64,000 nucleotides of DNA from Tetracentron sinense (taxonomy: Eukaryota; Streptophyta; Magnoliopsida; Trochodendrales; Trochodendraceae), in contig CM026559.1 of the NCBI GenBank assembly GCA_015143295.1, forward strand, positions 15,514,826-15,578,825, in the 5' to 3' direction. The notes below the pieces were generated by a model. The model saw only the letters and a program-made list of their open reading frames with translations. It was not told where the DNA came from and did no database searches. This document shows positions 1-12,461 of this stretch, in pieces; the first letter of the stretch is position 1, and the number at the start of each line of letters is the position of its first letter. The translations under genes and the position numbers were made by a program.

Positions 1-2062
1 AATCAGTGTGTGATCGTATTTGTAGACGATATCCTCGTGTATGCACAGACACAGGATGATCACACGAGAGATCTTCGCCTTGTATTATAGACTCTTCGAG
101 AGCATAGCCTGTATGCTAAGTTGAGCAAGTGCGAGTTCTGGCTAGACAAGGTGTCTTTTCTTGGTCATGTGGTGTCTGCCGAAGGTATATCAGTCGATCC
201 TGCAAAGATTGAGGCAGTGATGAATTGGGAGAGGCCGAAGAGTGTTATCGAGATTCGTAGTTTTCTCGGCCTTACAGGATACTATAGGAGTTTTGTGGAA
301 GGATTTTCCAACTTGGCAGCTCCGCTTACCTACCTCACATGAAAGAACACTAAGTTCACTTGGAGTGACAAGTGCGAGACAAGTTTCTTGGAGTTGAAAA
401 AGAAGCTTACCACAACCCTTGTTCTCACAGTTCCATTTGGAAGTGGTGGTTTCAAAGTCTACAGTGATTCTTCACTTGTTGGGCTTGGGTGCGTTCTTAT
501 GCAGCATAAGCAGGTGGTTACCTATACTTCCCGTCAATTGAAGAAGCATGAGCAAAACTACCCCACACACGACTTGAAGCTTGTAGCAAACGTCTTTGCG
601 CTGAAAATTTGGCGTCACTACCTCTATGGGGAAGAGTTCGTTGTATTCATAGATCACAAGGGCTTGAAGTATCTCTTCTTGCAGAAAGAACTGAATATGA
701 GGCAGTGCCGTTGGATGGAGTTCATGAAGGACTATGATTGTTCCATTCAGTACCATCCGGGTAAGCCGAACGTAGTAGCCGATGCACTTAGTAGGAAACC
801 TTATGGGGTTATGGCTCACTTGAGGCTGCAAGAGTGGAAGTTATTGAATGATATGTGTATCCTAGACACTACTCTCAGGCACGTTACCTACAGGCCAGTA
901 ATGTCAAACATCTCTGTTAGGCCGCATATCCTAAACCGGATCAAAGAGTTGCAGAACTCGGATGCTGAGTTACTTGCTTACCAAGACAAGTCGGTTAGTA
1001 GTGGCAGTCAGGAGTTTGCTTTGAATGGTGATGGTACCATCACATTCAAAGGTAGGTTGTGTGTTCCCGCCGACATAGCATTGAGGAGTCAGATCTTGGA
1101 CGAGGCTCACTGATCCAAGTACATGGTACATCCGGGAGGTACTAAGATGTACCAGAATCTCAAGACGCACTACTGGGGATGAAACATGAAGAGAGAAGTC
1201 ATCGAGTATGTTTCTAGATGTTTGGTGTGCCAGCAGGTGAATGCCGAGCGTTAGAGGCCGACAGGTCTTTTACAGTCCCTCCCTATTCCGGAATGGAAAT
1301 GGGAGAATATCTTGATGGATTTCATCGTGGGTTTACCATGGATGGCGAAGGGCTCCGATGCTATTTGGGTGATAGTGGACAGATTGAAAAATTCTGCACA
1401 CTTTCTTCCATATCGGACTACTTTCAGTTCGATTCAGTTGCCTTGTATGTCAAAGAGGTGGTTCGCCTGCATGGTGTGCTGGTTTCCATCATGTCTGATC
1501 GAGATCTTAGGTTTACTTCCAGATTCTGGAAAAATTTTCTGAGTGCTATGGGTTCTCGGTTAGATTTCAGCATCGCCTTTCATCCTCAAACCGATAAGCA
1601 GACTGAACGGGTAAATCAGGTTGTGGAGGATATGCTCCAAGCTTGTATATTTGCCTACAACAACAGTTACCAGGCAAGCATCCAAATGGTACCTTTTGAA
1701 GCTCTGTATGGTCGGAGTTGTAGATCCCCTCTATATTGGGATGAAGTTGGTGAGAGAAAATTTTTGGATCCTGAGTTGATCGAGCGGACTGCAGAAAGGG
1801 TAAAAGTCATTAGGATTTTTCAACATGCTCAGGAAATACATTCCGGATCCATCATACGTCATTGCTCTTGATCCCGTGGAGATCCGAGAGGATCTCACTT
1901 TGGTTGAGCAACCAGTTCAGATCTTGGATCGTCGAGATCAAGTCTTGCGCACCAAGACTATCCCATTAGTCATCGTGAATTGGTAGTATCATTCCAAGGA
2001 ATAGGCTACATGGGAGCGAGAAGTTGACGTGAAGGAAAAGTACCCTCACTTGTTTGTATAGT
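1..2062 (+). pseudogene. E1 pol remnant: RT end, RNase H, integrase, chromodomain-like tail
   Basis: The first bases encode the reverse transcriptase active-site stretch [10 protein letters not shown]. The RT thumb follows ([20 protein letters not shown], about 130-190), then RNase H (about 440-790, ending in [15 protein letters not shown]). The integrase zinc-binding part (about 1100-1240) is followed by the catalytic core, with MDFIVGLPW near 1315 and FHPQTD near 1580. The C-terminal part (about 1865-2060) has the pattern ITLVEQPVQILDRRDQVL-like, as in chromodomain-bearing Tekay elements. It is fossil sequence with several breaks, related to but distinct from the pol of A and B. Confidence 0.85.
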
Positions 2063-2139
2063 TTCTATGTTGGATTTTTTGTATTTTGTTTTTGTTGTGC
2101 TTTTTGGTGTCATTCTAATTTCGAGGACGAAATTCTTGT

Positions 2140-2152
2140 AAGGGGGGAGAGA
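2140..2152 (+). promoter_or_regulatory. E1 polypurine tract
   Basis: The purine run AAGGGGGGAGAGA sits directly before the LTR start TGTAGAACCC. This is the usual plus-strand primer site of LTR retrotransposons. The same arrangement, with the upstream phrase CGAGGACGAAATT, is seen in reverse before the LTRs of B and O. Confidence 0.85.
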
Positions 2153-2370
2153 TGTAGAACCCTGAATCTTTGTTTCACTAAGTAGTGAATTGTGTGTGAA
2201 TAGTGTTCAAGTGTGGTCTTGTACACTTGTGGGTTTTATACTAATGGAAATGTTTGGATTTATGGTATGCATGATTTAATAGGTCTACATGTCCTTAAAG
2301 AGTGTGTTGAAAATGAGATTGGAGAAGATTCATGTAGTGAAAATAGGGTTTTGCAGCAAAACAGGGGATC

Positions 2371-2498
2371 ACCGATTGCTCGGTATCTATCGATTGGTTA
2401 ACTAATTTGTATGGGGAAAAATTCCAGAGAAGGTGTTTCCAACCGATTGCTCGGTCAGCCACCGATCGCTCGGTTTGTACCACCGATCGATCGGTTAA
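2371..2498. promoter_or_regulatory. Palindrome cluster, E1 LTR (ACCGATCGATCGGT type)
   Basis: Four copies of a 14-bp palindrome are visible: ACCGATTGCTCGGT near 2371 and 2442, ACCGATCGCTCGGT at 2461-2474 and a perfect ACCGATCGATCGGT at 2482-2495. There is also a half-copy near 2389. The cluster ends about 55 bp before the TATA box. Its position suggests an upstream element binding a dimeric factor, but that is inference. Confidence 0.7.
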
Positions 2499-3501
2499 AT
2501 GCAGATTTTCTTTATTAAGGGTTTTTAAGTCTTTAGCCACTACCCCTTTGCCTATATAAGGCTGGGTTCGTGCCTTAGTGTTTCATAAACCCTTTGTGCA
2601 TTATTTTAAGAGGCTTTTGAGAGGAAGAAGAAGGAGGAAGCTAGGGTTGCTCAAAGATTGAAGGGAGATCAAGTTTCTTCCCTTATTTTGGTGTTTTTCA
2701 ACAAAGAACTCGAGGTTTTCACGTGTTCCAAGCTTTTGAAATCAAAGTCATCGATTTCATCAAGGTAGATACGTTCTACTACCAATCTTGTGATACTACT
2801 AGCCACCACATGAGGTTCTTCTTATTCTATACTATATATCTCTTGGTTTGTTATGGTGTGAAAGGTTTTTTTATACTTGGATGTAAGTTATCATTATGAT
2901 GCACTCTATGTGTTTGATTTAATGCCTTTAAGAGTTTTTGGGTGTTTAAACATGTTATCATTCTAATATGGTCATATGTTCGCATGTCTCGCATGAACCG
3001 AGGTTTTTCCATGGATTTCTCAAAGTTACGAAAAGGGTTTTGAATAAATGACTTATATGAATGATTCTAAGCAACTCTATGATATCTCTAAGATCGGTTC
3101 ACAAGCTCTAAAGGATCATGATACACTCACAAGAACTCTATGATAATGTCTAAGATCGTCTCACAAGCTCAAAAGGATCATCAATGAAATTGCTCTAAGA
3201 TCTCTAAGGTGTTGGCTCTATGGTTTTGCTCTATGGTATTGCTCCATGTCTCTACGGATCATAATTAACTCTAAGGAACTCTATGAACTCCAAGAAATCA
3301 CAAGGCTATGATTATCGCATGACTCACACAGTTTTGGTTTCGGGTTTCATCACATGTGTTATTTTACGGTTTCCATGCTTTGATATGTTTTAAGGATTTC
3401 ATTCTTCATGATTCGCATGTTGTATGCTATTATTGCTTTATTGTTAGTAGTATGTATACACTGAGTATTCCACGCTCAGCCAATATTTGTTATCATCGGC
3501 A

Positions 3502-3636
3502 GGTGCTCGGGTTTCTTTTGATCTATGTAGTTCGGAGCCTTGGGTAGAAGAAGAGTATTACGATCCAGAGCCTTCTATGGACCACTATCAGGATGATGGC
3601 TCGCTAGATAGGCATCACGATTTTGACTTTTGTTGA
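3502..3636 (+). other. Conserved acidic reading frame in E1 LTR
   Basis: A frame opening just after the conserved CGGCAG and closing with a stop reads through the core EPWVEEEYYDPEPSMDHYQ and ends in DFDFC. Equivalent frames with the same core and nearly the same stop position occur in at least ten other LTRs of this window. Whether it is translated is unknown. Confidence 0.5.
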
Positions 3637-3919
3637 TAGACTTGATATTTTGTTAAGTGAGAGTGGGACTTGTCCACTCCACCGTTTTGGATATTTACAT
3701 ATGTATATACTTTTGTTGGTTCACACTTGGACCAAGAGACAGGAGGAATTATTGTTAATTATATTTTGCTTCCGTTATGTGTTTAATTCGTTTATGCTAT
3801 GTATGTCTGTGTACTCTGACAGGTTTCTATGCATGCCTTATATATCATATGGGAGGTATGATACGACGGTCACAAGTTAAAGTATCCCTAACTCTTAGTG
3901 GGTATTTTGGGTCACAACA

Positions 3920-5997
3920 AAGGGATATTATGAAGATTATTGTGATACGCCCTACAAAAGGATTGAGTTGTGTATTGATGCAAATGGAAAAGTGATTGCT
4001 TATGCATATTGGAAGTTGAAGACTAATGAGCACAACTACCCCACTCATGATCTTGAGTCGTTAGCAATTTGGAGACACTAATTATTTGGGGGAAAAGTTG
4101 GTAGTATTCACCGACCAAAAAATTTGGAGGTATTTATTTTCTCAAAAAGAACTCAATATGCGATGAGGAAGAAAGATGGAGTTCTTGAAAGACTACTACT
4201 GTATAATCTAGTATCTATTGGTAAAGAAAATATCATTACTGATGCACTGAGGTGGAAAAAAATTGGATCATTGACAAGTACTAAAATGGAGATGTGAAAA
4301 GTGATTAAAGAATTTTAGATTTGGAATTTGAATTTCGAGGAAAAAGATCAAATTCAATGTTGGTTAATATTCAAGTTCAGCCTGAATTAATACAAAAAAT
4401 TAAGGAAACACAGGATCAAGACACTGAATTGATGAGATGACACTTGAGGATAAAATCCAGGAAGGTCAATCTAATGATTTCAAGTTTCGTCTGATGGGAT
4501 TCTAAATTATTCGAAATCGAATGTGTGTCAAGAGATATGGAGTTGAAAAATCAATTCCTAGATGAAATTCATAAGTCTCGATTCGATGTACATCCAGGGC
4601 GTACAAAGATATACCATAATTTAAAGTAAAATTATTGGTGGAATGATATGAAGAAAGTAAATATCTGGAGCATAAGGGGTAAGTGTTGTGGAACTAGAAA
4701 ATTCCATTAGTAAATGTTTTGTAGCAATATCACGGTCAAGAAGAGGCGACTTGGGAATGCGAAACCGAGATCAAGGACAAGTACCCTCAATTGTTTGAGT
4801 AATTAGGTATGATTTTAATTTTAAGGACAAAATTCCTATAAGAAGGGGAGAATGTAACGACCCATATATTTTTAGAAAAAAAAAATATTAAAATATACAA
4901 TTTAATTAAGGAATTACCTAGATTATTGTTTTAGTATAAAGTATATATTATGTATTAAACTCAATATTAATACATGTATATAATTATGAAACATTACTTA
5001 AGATTATGACAAGTGGTGATATCTTAGGGTGGACGCCCAAGTAATTAATGAGAGAATTGATCATGAGCTAAGATAAGGACATGTGGCAAGTGCCACATGT
5101 CAACACTACAAGTGGGACGTCCAAGATTAACCAAGGTTAGGGTCAATTAACTATGTATAGTTAATCAAAGGATTAAAAGAATCACGATGGATGTAATGGA
5201 CGAACAAGATTCAACCATAGGAATCAAGTGCCACATGTCACCTTTATTTATAATGTCATGAACCAAAGAAAGGAGGAAGACCAAAAGTCTCTTACATGGA
5301 GAGTGCTCCACACCCACCTATGTTAACTAGGATTAACACCCCACAATGGTTAGTTAAGTCATGAATTAAGCTTAGTTAGTTGAGTTGTGTTCACACAAGC
5401 TAATTAGGATATCCATGAATCTAATTTAATGTGTGTTTCATAAAAATAGATAAGGGAGAAGAATTAAATTTCATACCATGAAACAGCTCACACCCACTTT
5501 GCATAACCTAAGGTATAAACCCAAGTTAAGGTATGGTTAATCGTAGGAAATGAATCATGAGCTTAGGGACTTAACCCTTGGTCATGTATTTAATAAAGGA
5601 GCATGTATCTTATTTTTACTAACCAAGGTTAGAGTAGTAACCTTAGGGGTTAACCATGAATCTAAATTAAGGAGATTCATGGAATTTATGTAATACATGA
5701 ACCATGATAAATATGGGTAATATACCACACATCAAACCATGGTTAGGCCATGGGTTACGATGTTTACCTTAGTTAAAAGAATGTTCGAAATAAAGTAGCA
5801 TGTGAGAAATACATGTATCCAACTAGTTAATCATAGTGAAAAGAGAACTATGGTTAAGTAAATGCATGTGTTTAAGAGATTCATGTATTATGGATTAAAG
5901 GATCCTAAGCAAGGGTTATGAACCTAATTAAAATGATTCATGAATCCTGGAATTCATGAATTAGGAATTAATAAGTGAATGAATTTAGAGTTAATAG
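3920..5997 (+). mobile_element. E2: old degraded Ty3/gypsy fragment with its 3' LTR
   Basis: A heavily decayed pol remnant occupies 3920-4803. It has recognisable RNase H ([11 protein letters not shown]-like, near 4030), the integrase zinc region (VHPGRTKIYHN, near 4590) and the chromodomain end (QEEATWE, near 4740). A purine tract (AAGGGGAGAA, 4843-4852) is followed by an LTR beginning TGTAACGACC at 4853. The LTR is AT-rich, is full of GGTTAA/CATGAAT phrases and is cut at 5997 by element O. Many breaks and loss of most of pol make it the oldest recognisable layer. E1 inserted into its pol and O into its LTR. Confidence 0.7.
4853..5997 (+). repeat. E2 LTR, truncated by insertion of O
   Basis: This is about 1.1 kb of LTR beginning TGTAACGACCCATATAT straight after a polypurine tract. 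It has no palindrome cluster, no conserved hairpin and no acidic frame, so it belongs to a different LTR group from the other Ty3/gypsy copies here. I see no gene in it. Confidence 0.65.
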
Positions 5998-6211
5998 TGT
6001 TGCGACCCAAAATACCCCCTAGGAGTTGGGTTACTTTAGTTCGTGACTTATCATATCAAAACCATCCCATGGAAATACACAAGGCAAATATATAGTGGAA
6101 GCAAAATTCTAAATAACATAAACCCGTGATTTGTACTCCAAGTCTGAACCAACATATTATACAAAATATAAAGTCTAAAGTGGACATTCCCCACTTTCAA
6201 AATACACAACC

Positions 6212-7639
6212 TGTTGCCCAAGGTATGGACCCTAGAGGGGGGTGAATCGGGTCTATGGCAAATTAAAAATTATTCATTCAATTCCCTAAGCGGAATTTCA
6301 ACTAATGCAAGTTAAAGGGAATTAAAAGATAGGCAATTCTAAACATGCAATCAAACAAGAATTAAAGAGATAGAGTTAGAGAGATGCAAACACAAAGACA
6401 CCAAGATTTGTTATCGAGGTTCTGCAACCCGCCTTAAGCTCTCTGGCTTGAAGGATTCACCATGATTTATTCCAAATCGATTAGAATACTTATAGGCGAG
6501 TCCTAACCTTGCTAAGGAATAGTCCTCCTTAGACTTAGCCCCCTTTCTACGTAGAGGCTAGACCTTTACACTTCCTTGCTTGTTGGGATACTACCTCTTA
6601 CAAAGCTCCCGGCTTCACGGACAAGAGTCCCTCAGACCTCTTGATTTGAACACACTTAGAAAAGTGGTTTTACAGACTTTAAAGACTTCTTACATGAGCT
6701 GATTAGTCTCTCTTAGCTCACTTGAAATCTCCCAAAGATTGGAGTTGAATAGCTCAAGATATGGGATTTGGGGATTCTAGGTTATACTCAATAGATTTGA
6801 AAGTATAAGCTTGTAAGTGATTGATTCTAAAGAATGGAAGTATTGGAGATCCTATTTTGTTAATTAAACATCTCATTTTATAGCCCAAGCAAAAATATAG
6901 CCGTTAGAGGCTCCAATGGAATCGAATTAGCCGTTGAAAACTAGTCGTTGGGCTTTTCCCACAAGCACTCGTCAACGAGTGCGTAGGAGTTGTCGACGAG
7001 TGAGATGACAAAACTCAAAATTGAGTTTTCTGTTGCCACTTGTCGACGAGTCCTCTAAATGTTTTACAGAGAACTCATCTTTACTTGACCGATTTGATGG
7101 GAATGATTTCTTTGGTCTAAGGCATTCTTAAAAACATTATTTGAATCATTTTTAGGTCCTTAGAATGATGTCCTAATGGGTCTTAAGAAACCTATAGTCA
7201 ATCTAAGTAATTTTAGCTTTCAACCAACCGACATTTGAGGACTTCTTACAAAATCACTTTAGACTTCTAAAATATAAACATTAAACCTTCTTGAGAATTG
7301 ATCTTCATCTTGGATTTGATTTGGCTTTAGTTTCATGATCCTTCAAGAGTTCTTCATTTGGATTTGAGTGGAATGAGAGCTTCATCTTTATGAGTTGGAT
7401 CTTCAAGATCTTCAATTTGACTTCAAAGTGATCTAATGGCTTGACTTTGACTTGCTTGATAAATCTTGTTCATAGATGGACTTTTCATGCTTTTTTCATC
7501 GAATGGCTTGCTAATGCTCTTGGTTAACTGAAATTCACTTAAATTCATAGAGACATTAGTAACACAAATATCATTTCATTATTATGTATTATCATCAAAA
7601 TCAAGATGGAGGCTTTAGGTAGAAACTTAAAAGCTAACA
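6212..7639 (-). repeat. C1 3' LTR (1.43 kb)
   Basis: The minus-strand 3' LTR is bounded by target duplication on the left and by the polypurine tract on the right. A TATA box lies on the minus strand at 6876-6882 (TATAAAA) and a palindrome cluster at 6966-7050. It is about 95% identical to the 12464-16304 copy by eye. No gene is seen in it. Confidence 0.9.
6966..7050. promoter_or_regulatory. Palindrome cluster, C1 left LTR (ACTCGTCGACGAGT type)
   Basis: Three copies of a CTCGTCGACGAG-type palindrome lie here, two slightly decayed, ending about 84 bp upstream of the minus-strand TATA box. This is a Ty1/copia LTR, yet the layout is the same as in the Ty3/gypsy LTRs of the window. Confidence 0.65.
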
Positions 7640-8115
7640 ATCTCCCCCTTTTTGATGATGACACATGATGAAATGGATTGGGAATAATCTCCCCCTGAAC
7701 AGATGAATTCAATATATTTTTGAGGTTTTCTCCCCCTAAACATATGCATGGAGATAAAATTTGTAGATCATTGCATACTTTAGATTAACCATTCATTATA
7801 GAAATTCCAATTTAGATTCATAGATTAAGTCTTTTTCAAGCAATTGAAACCAATTTGAATTAATCTTTTAAGCTCTTTATACCAATTATCAAATTATATC
7901 ATTTAAAATTTATAGGCTCTAAGTACCAAATTTTAACAACTTTAGGGGTTTAGGAGTTATTAATCCATTTTCATATTTCTCCCCCTGGCATCATCAAAAA
8001 GCATGACCAACCAAAAAGTTTTCAAACATAGTTATTTTTAATCATTGCAAGCTCATGATATCAGACATTTTTAATTCATATCAAGATCATGCCAAACAAC
8101 AAATAGTGAACAACA
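7640..8115 (-). promoter_or_regulatory. C1 3' non-coding region with multiplied polypurine motifs
   Basis: On the minus strand the motif GGGGGAGA occurs next to the LTR (about 7641-7652) and again at about 7687-7696, 7729-7736 and 7977-7985. Multiplied polypurine motifs before the 3' LTR are a known mark of Sireviruses. The rest is AT-rich non-coding sequence, cut at 8115 by solo LTR S1. Confidence 0.7.
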
Positions 8116-10314
8116 TGAAAGTATGCCTCTTTTTAATTTCAGAAACACAGTTCTTAGGGGGCATACATCGAATCCCAAGATCTGACTAAGATTCTAATTG
8201 ATTTTATTCAATGAAGGTTAGAATAACATTCACCTTTGCAACTTTGAAATTGTTAAGTCAAATCCATATAAGAATAGTACTCACAAAACTTCACAAGTGT
8301 CAAGTCTCCTATCGATTCACACGAACCTTCTTTTTCCTTTAAAGCTTTCTCTAATGGAAGCTAATGGCCCTTCCAAATTTCCAGCTCTAGGATCTTTCAA
8401 TAAAGATCCAATCTATATTGATCAAGAACCTTTCTTGATGAACAAGATGAATTCTTGTTTTTCCTCAAGATCCAATCAAGAAGGCAAAAGAAGAGAGAGA
8501 TGGGTGTGACCATACACCTCAAGGAGAGAGAGGGGAGGGCGTGAGGTTTGAGGAGAGGGGAGAAGTTTCCAAATCTGGAAAATTCTGGAAAATTTTCTTA
8601 TATCCAAAGCCTTGGACGTCCACCCCTTTTATAGGCTTCATTGGTTGCTTGAAACCAAAGTTTCCTAATCCTTATCCAATAAGGATTCCTCAATTAGTTT
8701 CCTATTTGGTTTCTCCATAATTAATTAGGAATAATCAAAATAGAAACTAATCTCATCCATTAGTGTCCAACTAATCTTATCCTTATCCTAATCCAATTAG
8801 GATTCCTTGATTAGCAAGAAACTAATAGACTCCTTGTCCAACAAGGAATCTTTAATTAGTAACTAACTCAAACTAACTAACTAACCTTATTCAATAAGGA
8901 TATTAGCTATTAGATACTAATAAAATAATAATAATAATTATTATTATTGATACCTCCATGAAGTGGGCGTCCCACCCTAGGTGGGCCCCACTCCACACAC
9001 CCCCAATGGGTTTCACAAACCCTTAGGTCACTTGAATTATTCTTTTATAATAATTCCCAATGGGTCCTACCCATTTGGTTTTTCACATCTAATGTGATTC
9101 CACCTTTTAGAGCTCCACTATACCATATAGTGATTATTTAGAGAAATTAATTAATTTAATTATAAATTAAATTAAATACTTTAAGAAGGTCCTTGTGTGT
9201 GGGATCTAAAGGGATCTCCTATTTCCGGTTGTAGGACCAAATACTCAACCTTTTGGTTAAAGCATTGTTACTAGGAAACACCTTTCCTATACTCCATTAG
9301 GATTATAGAATTTTATCTATATCCCTGGACTTCCACCAATCACAATTAATGTTTATTAACACAATGTGATTAGCCTCCAGAAATTAGAGAATTGCTTGTA
9401 AGTACCATCTCACAATATATTTACAAATAAATCCTTCCACATTTCGATATCACTTGTAAGCTTCCGGGATTGGAACAATTCCACTGTCTTAGTCCCTAGC
9501 TTATGAATAGAACTCTTTCTCATGATTACTTTTCATTGAACTGAACCTCCAAAACACTTTTGAAGAAACATTAGAAAAGAACTGACATATATATTTATAT
9601 ATACTTTTCCATATTGAAAATATCAACTTCGATAAAGACCATTTTACCGAAAAACACCAGTACTGGATTTAACAATTCAGTTCAACAAGTATCACCTTGA
9701 TATCATTATCTCCAATTAAGGAGTTGTGGATTCCTTATTGAGTGTTTACACACTTCTCCAAACATTGTGTACATGACCCAACGTACCCGGAGTTAGTCCT
9801 GTGGATTGGACATTGCCGATTGGCACATCAAAGCCATATAGACAGATGTCTGAGAAGATGTTAACCTCTCAGGTCTAAGGACAATTTGTCAAATGGATAA
9901 CCCTAATACAATCTGACAATGTATTCCATAGGGTATCCACTAGTGACCCCGTTCAGTATTATGTACTTGCTACATATACTCACATGTTAGTCAAGAGTCA
10001 CCACTCTCTGTGAATGAGAGATTCATCACACTATCTCATAGAACTACACATGTGCAAGCCATGATGAAATACGGCGCCCAACCAGTACTCTAGAGGCTTC
10101 GAACAATATTAGGTTTACAAGGAACCGGAAAATCATATCTCCTCGCAACCTTTACATGATTTTCTTACAATGTTACCTATGGAACTTTATGTCTTCATCA
10201 TATGAGACAGTAATTAATATAAATACCCATTATAGTTGGTTGTGTGAATATGATGTTTGTCTAATCAACATAGAAAAGTCTCTTATTGGCTTTCGAGGGC
10301 ATATATGTCAAACA
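8116..10314 (-). mobile_element. S1: solo LTR, unassigned family X (2.2 kb)
   Basis: Read on the minus strand it runs from TGTTTGACATATATGCCC to GGCATACTTTCA, flanked by CAACA (8111-8115) and CAATA (10315-10319), a duplication with one mismatch. A second copy, S5, lies at 46453-48640 in the opposite orientation. A TATA-like box is at 8627-8633 on the minus strand. No primer site, gag or pol is present between the ends, which fits a solo LTR. The superfamily cannot be told from the LTR alone. A short AT repeat with hairpin potential (ATA/TAT runs) lies near 8923-8948. Confidence 0.75.
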
Positions 10315-10319
10315 CAATA

Positions 10320-10865
10320 ATGTTCTAATTTCTGAGCTTGTTAGGTAGTTGCTCTGTAATAGCCAGTGTGGATATCAAAGATTTACAACACCACTCAGTT
10401 GAACATTGTGATACATAATAATTATTCATTATTCAAGCCATTTTCAACTCATCAAGCATTTAACATATCACATTCAATTTCAAATAATGATATCATATAT
10501 TTTAATCAATTCATATCATCAAACATCAAGCATAACATCAAAGCATGTCATTGCATCATACATGTTCACACATTCAATCAAAACATTCATGTTTCCATAA
10601 CATGTAAGCATATCATTATTCAATACATATTATAAGCTCATATTAGTAATTCAGCATTTCCTTTATCATGCCATCAAAACATGTTTCAAGGCTCATAATA
10701 CGAATAAAATTATATCAATTATTATAGCATTAATCACTCATCGCTTCAAAACATCAAACAATCATACCACTTACACATTTTAGAATAAATAGACATTCAA
10801 GCATCAAAATCAAGTCCTTTTCCCAAAAAGAATATTTAATTTTAGAGGCACTTGAATTAGGCATC
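10320..10865. other. AT-rich non-coding internal part of C1
   Basis: Low-complexity sequence rich in CATCA and TTCAA phrases lies between the gag end and S1. It has no recognisable domain on either strand. It takes the place where pol would be expected in a full Sirevirus. Confidence 0.6.
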
Positions 10866-12420
10866 CTAATCCACACTCTTTGGTACCCAAACCATCTTGG
10901 GTCCAACCAAATTACCCTTGGGAAGATTAGTTCCTTTAGGCACCCAAACTTGCCTTATTCTTTTGTTTCCAGCAAAAGTATAGATAGGCTTTGAAAAGCA
11001 AGGGGTAAAAAAGTTTTCATAATCTTGTTGTTTAATTTTCAAATTGTAGCCTAATTCGGCTTTATCAAATATGCATTTTTTATTACCAAGCATTGTGCTA
11101 GCATCTTTTTACCTTTTGTAAATTTGGTTACAATGTAAGACAAGTCATCAACCTTAGCATTCAAATTTTCACATTCTTTGCATTCAGTGGTTGAAACTTT
11201 AGGCATAGAAATTAAATTTTCTTTTTCTTTGGATTTCTCAACTTCTTCTTTCAAAATTCCATTTTCATTTTTCAAAAACTCATTTTCGATTTGAAATTGA
11301 TGAATTTTCTTTCTTAAGCTTTTTATTTTTGGAAGCTATTTTATTAAATTCACAATAGAACTATCATAAGCTTCTCTAATTTCATCAAATGAAGGAGAGT
11401 CTTCAAGATTAGAGTTTACCTCATTCTCATGTGCCATGAGGCATAGACTGGCTGTTTCATCCTCACTTGAGCTAGAATTTGAATCCGAGTCATCCCAAGT
11501 TGTAGCCTTCATTACTCTCTTATGTTTGTGGCTCTTCTTGAGTAAGGGGTAATCCGGCTTTATATGGCCCGACTCATTGCACTCATAGCAAATAACTTCA
11601 TTTTCATTGCTGTTCTTCCCCTTGATGACTTCTTTGGTGAATTCCTTCTTGAAAGCTCTCTTAAGATTTTTCTTGTGCTTCAAAAACTTTTGGAATTTTC
11701 TTGCCATCTTCTCAATCTCCTCTTTTTCACTTTCTTCTTCACTTGAGTCCTCTTCACTTTCACTCATTTTTGAGGACTTCAAGGCATGACTTCTTGATGG
11801 TGTTGGTTCTCTATTACTTTGTTCCCTCACGATGATCTCATGGGTCATTAGTGAACCTAGTAACTCATCCATAGGTAGCTTGGTGAAGTCCTTAGCTTTT
11901 TGAATGACCGTCCCTTTTGGAGCCCATTACTTTGAGAGAGACTGGAGGATCTTCCTTATGATTTCTGCATTGGAGAAAATCTTTCCAAGAGATTTAAGCT
12001 CATTCAAAATGTTAGTGAATCTAGAAAACATAATTGAAAGGTAATTTGAAGTTTATCCCAAATTTCCTTAGCCGAATCACAAGCCGATATTCTATTGAAT
12101 TCTTGAGGACTCAATATGCAATATAGATTGCTTATAGCCTTGGCATTGAGTTGAACAAGCTTGATGTCGGCTTGAGTTCATTCATCATCTTCTTTAAGAA
12201 TTTGAGTTCTATTAACAATTTTTGAGGGGATGTGGAGACCATTCATAATAAATTGCCAACAATGATAATCTAAAGTTTGAATGAAATACATCATTCTCAC
12301 TTTCAAATAAGCATAATTTTCACCATTAAAGAAGGGAGGTCTAGTGGTGGATTGGCCTTCGCCAAGGGGGGTTCCATGAACATTGTTCATTTTTTCCAAA
12401 AAAAATCTTTACTCTAAGAT
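10866..12420 (-). pseudogene. C1 gag region (Ty1/copia, Sirevirus-like)
   Basis: Reading on the minus strand, the region begins with a gag N-terminus (PPFFNGENYAYLKVRMM, near 12320) of the type found before the UBN2 domain of plant copia gag. It continues through MDELLGSLMTHEI (near 11870), a serine/glutamate-rich stretch, a zinc-knuckle-like segment (CYECNESGHIK, near 11580) and a lysine-rich part. A coiled-coil-like segment follows near 11150-11290. It ends in the linker QVWVPKGT...MVWVPK, which in full copia elements precedes the protease. It is fossil sequence with several breaks. No enzymatic domain follows. Confidence 0.75.
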
Positions 12421-12448
12421 GGTCAAATCTTAAAAAAATAGAGACTTA

Positions 12449-12461
12449 GGTTCTGATACCA
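12449..12461 (-). promoter_or_regulatory. C1 primer binding site
   Basis: On the minus strand TGGTATCAGAACC lies two bases after the 5' LTR end. It matches the 3' end of plant initiator methionine tRNA, the usual primer for this group. Confidence 0.8.

Larger units (their letters stand above)
1..3919 (+). mobile_element. E1: Ty3/gypsy (Tekay-like) element, 3' part
   Basis: This is the 3' portion of a chromovirus-type LTR retrotransposon whose 5' part lies left of the window. Parts in order are the end of reverse transcriptase, RNase H, integrase, a chromodomain-like tail, a polypurine tract at 2140-2152 and one LTR at 2153-3919. The pol order and motifs match elements A and B in this window, which supports a Tekay/Del placement. 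The coding part is broken in several places. The element ends inside older Ty3/gypsy pol sequence (E2), so it inserted into E2. Its left target duplication is outside the window. Confidence 0.85.
2153..3919 (+). repeat. E1 3' LTR (about 1.77 kb)
   Basis: The LTR runs from TGTAGAACCC to the family ending TATTTTGGGT...ACA. Visible parts are a GTGAATAGTG motif near 2195, a palindrome cluster at 2371-2498, a TATA box at 2553-2560 (TATATAAG), a donor-like AAGGTAGATAC block near 2763, the conserved hairpin at 3461-3479, the acidic reading frame at 3502-3636, and a terminal block shared with the other Ty3/gypsy LTRs. It is the shortest LTR of the gypsy group here, and I do not see the outer conserved U3 block found in the others. 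Confidence 0.85.

Noticed and set aside
8116-10314. S1 as a DNA transposon or host gene fragment
   Set aside because: It has TG...CA ends, a 5-bp near-perfect duplication and a full-length relative (S5) with a perfect 5-bp duplication. It has no transposase and no conserved coding frame.
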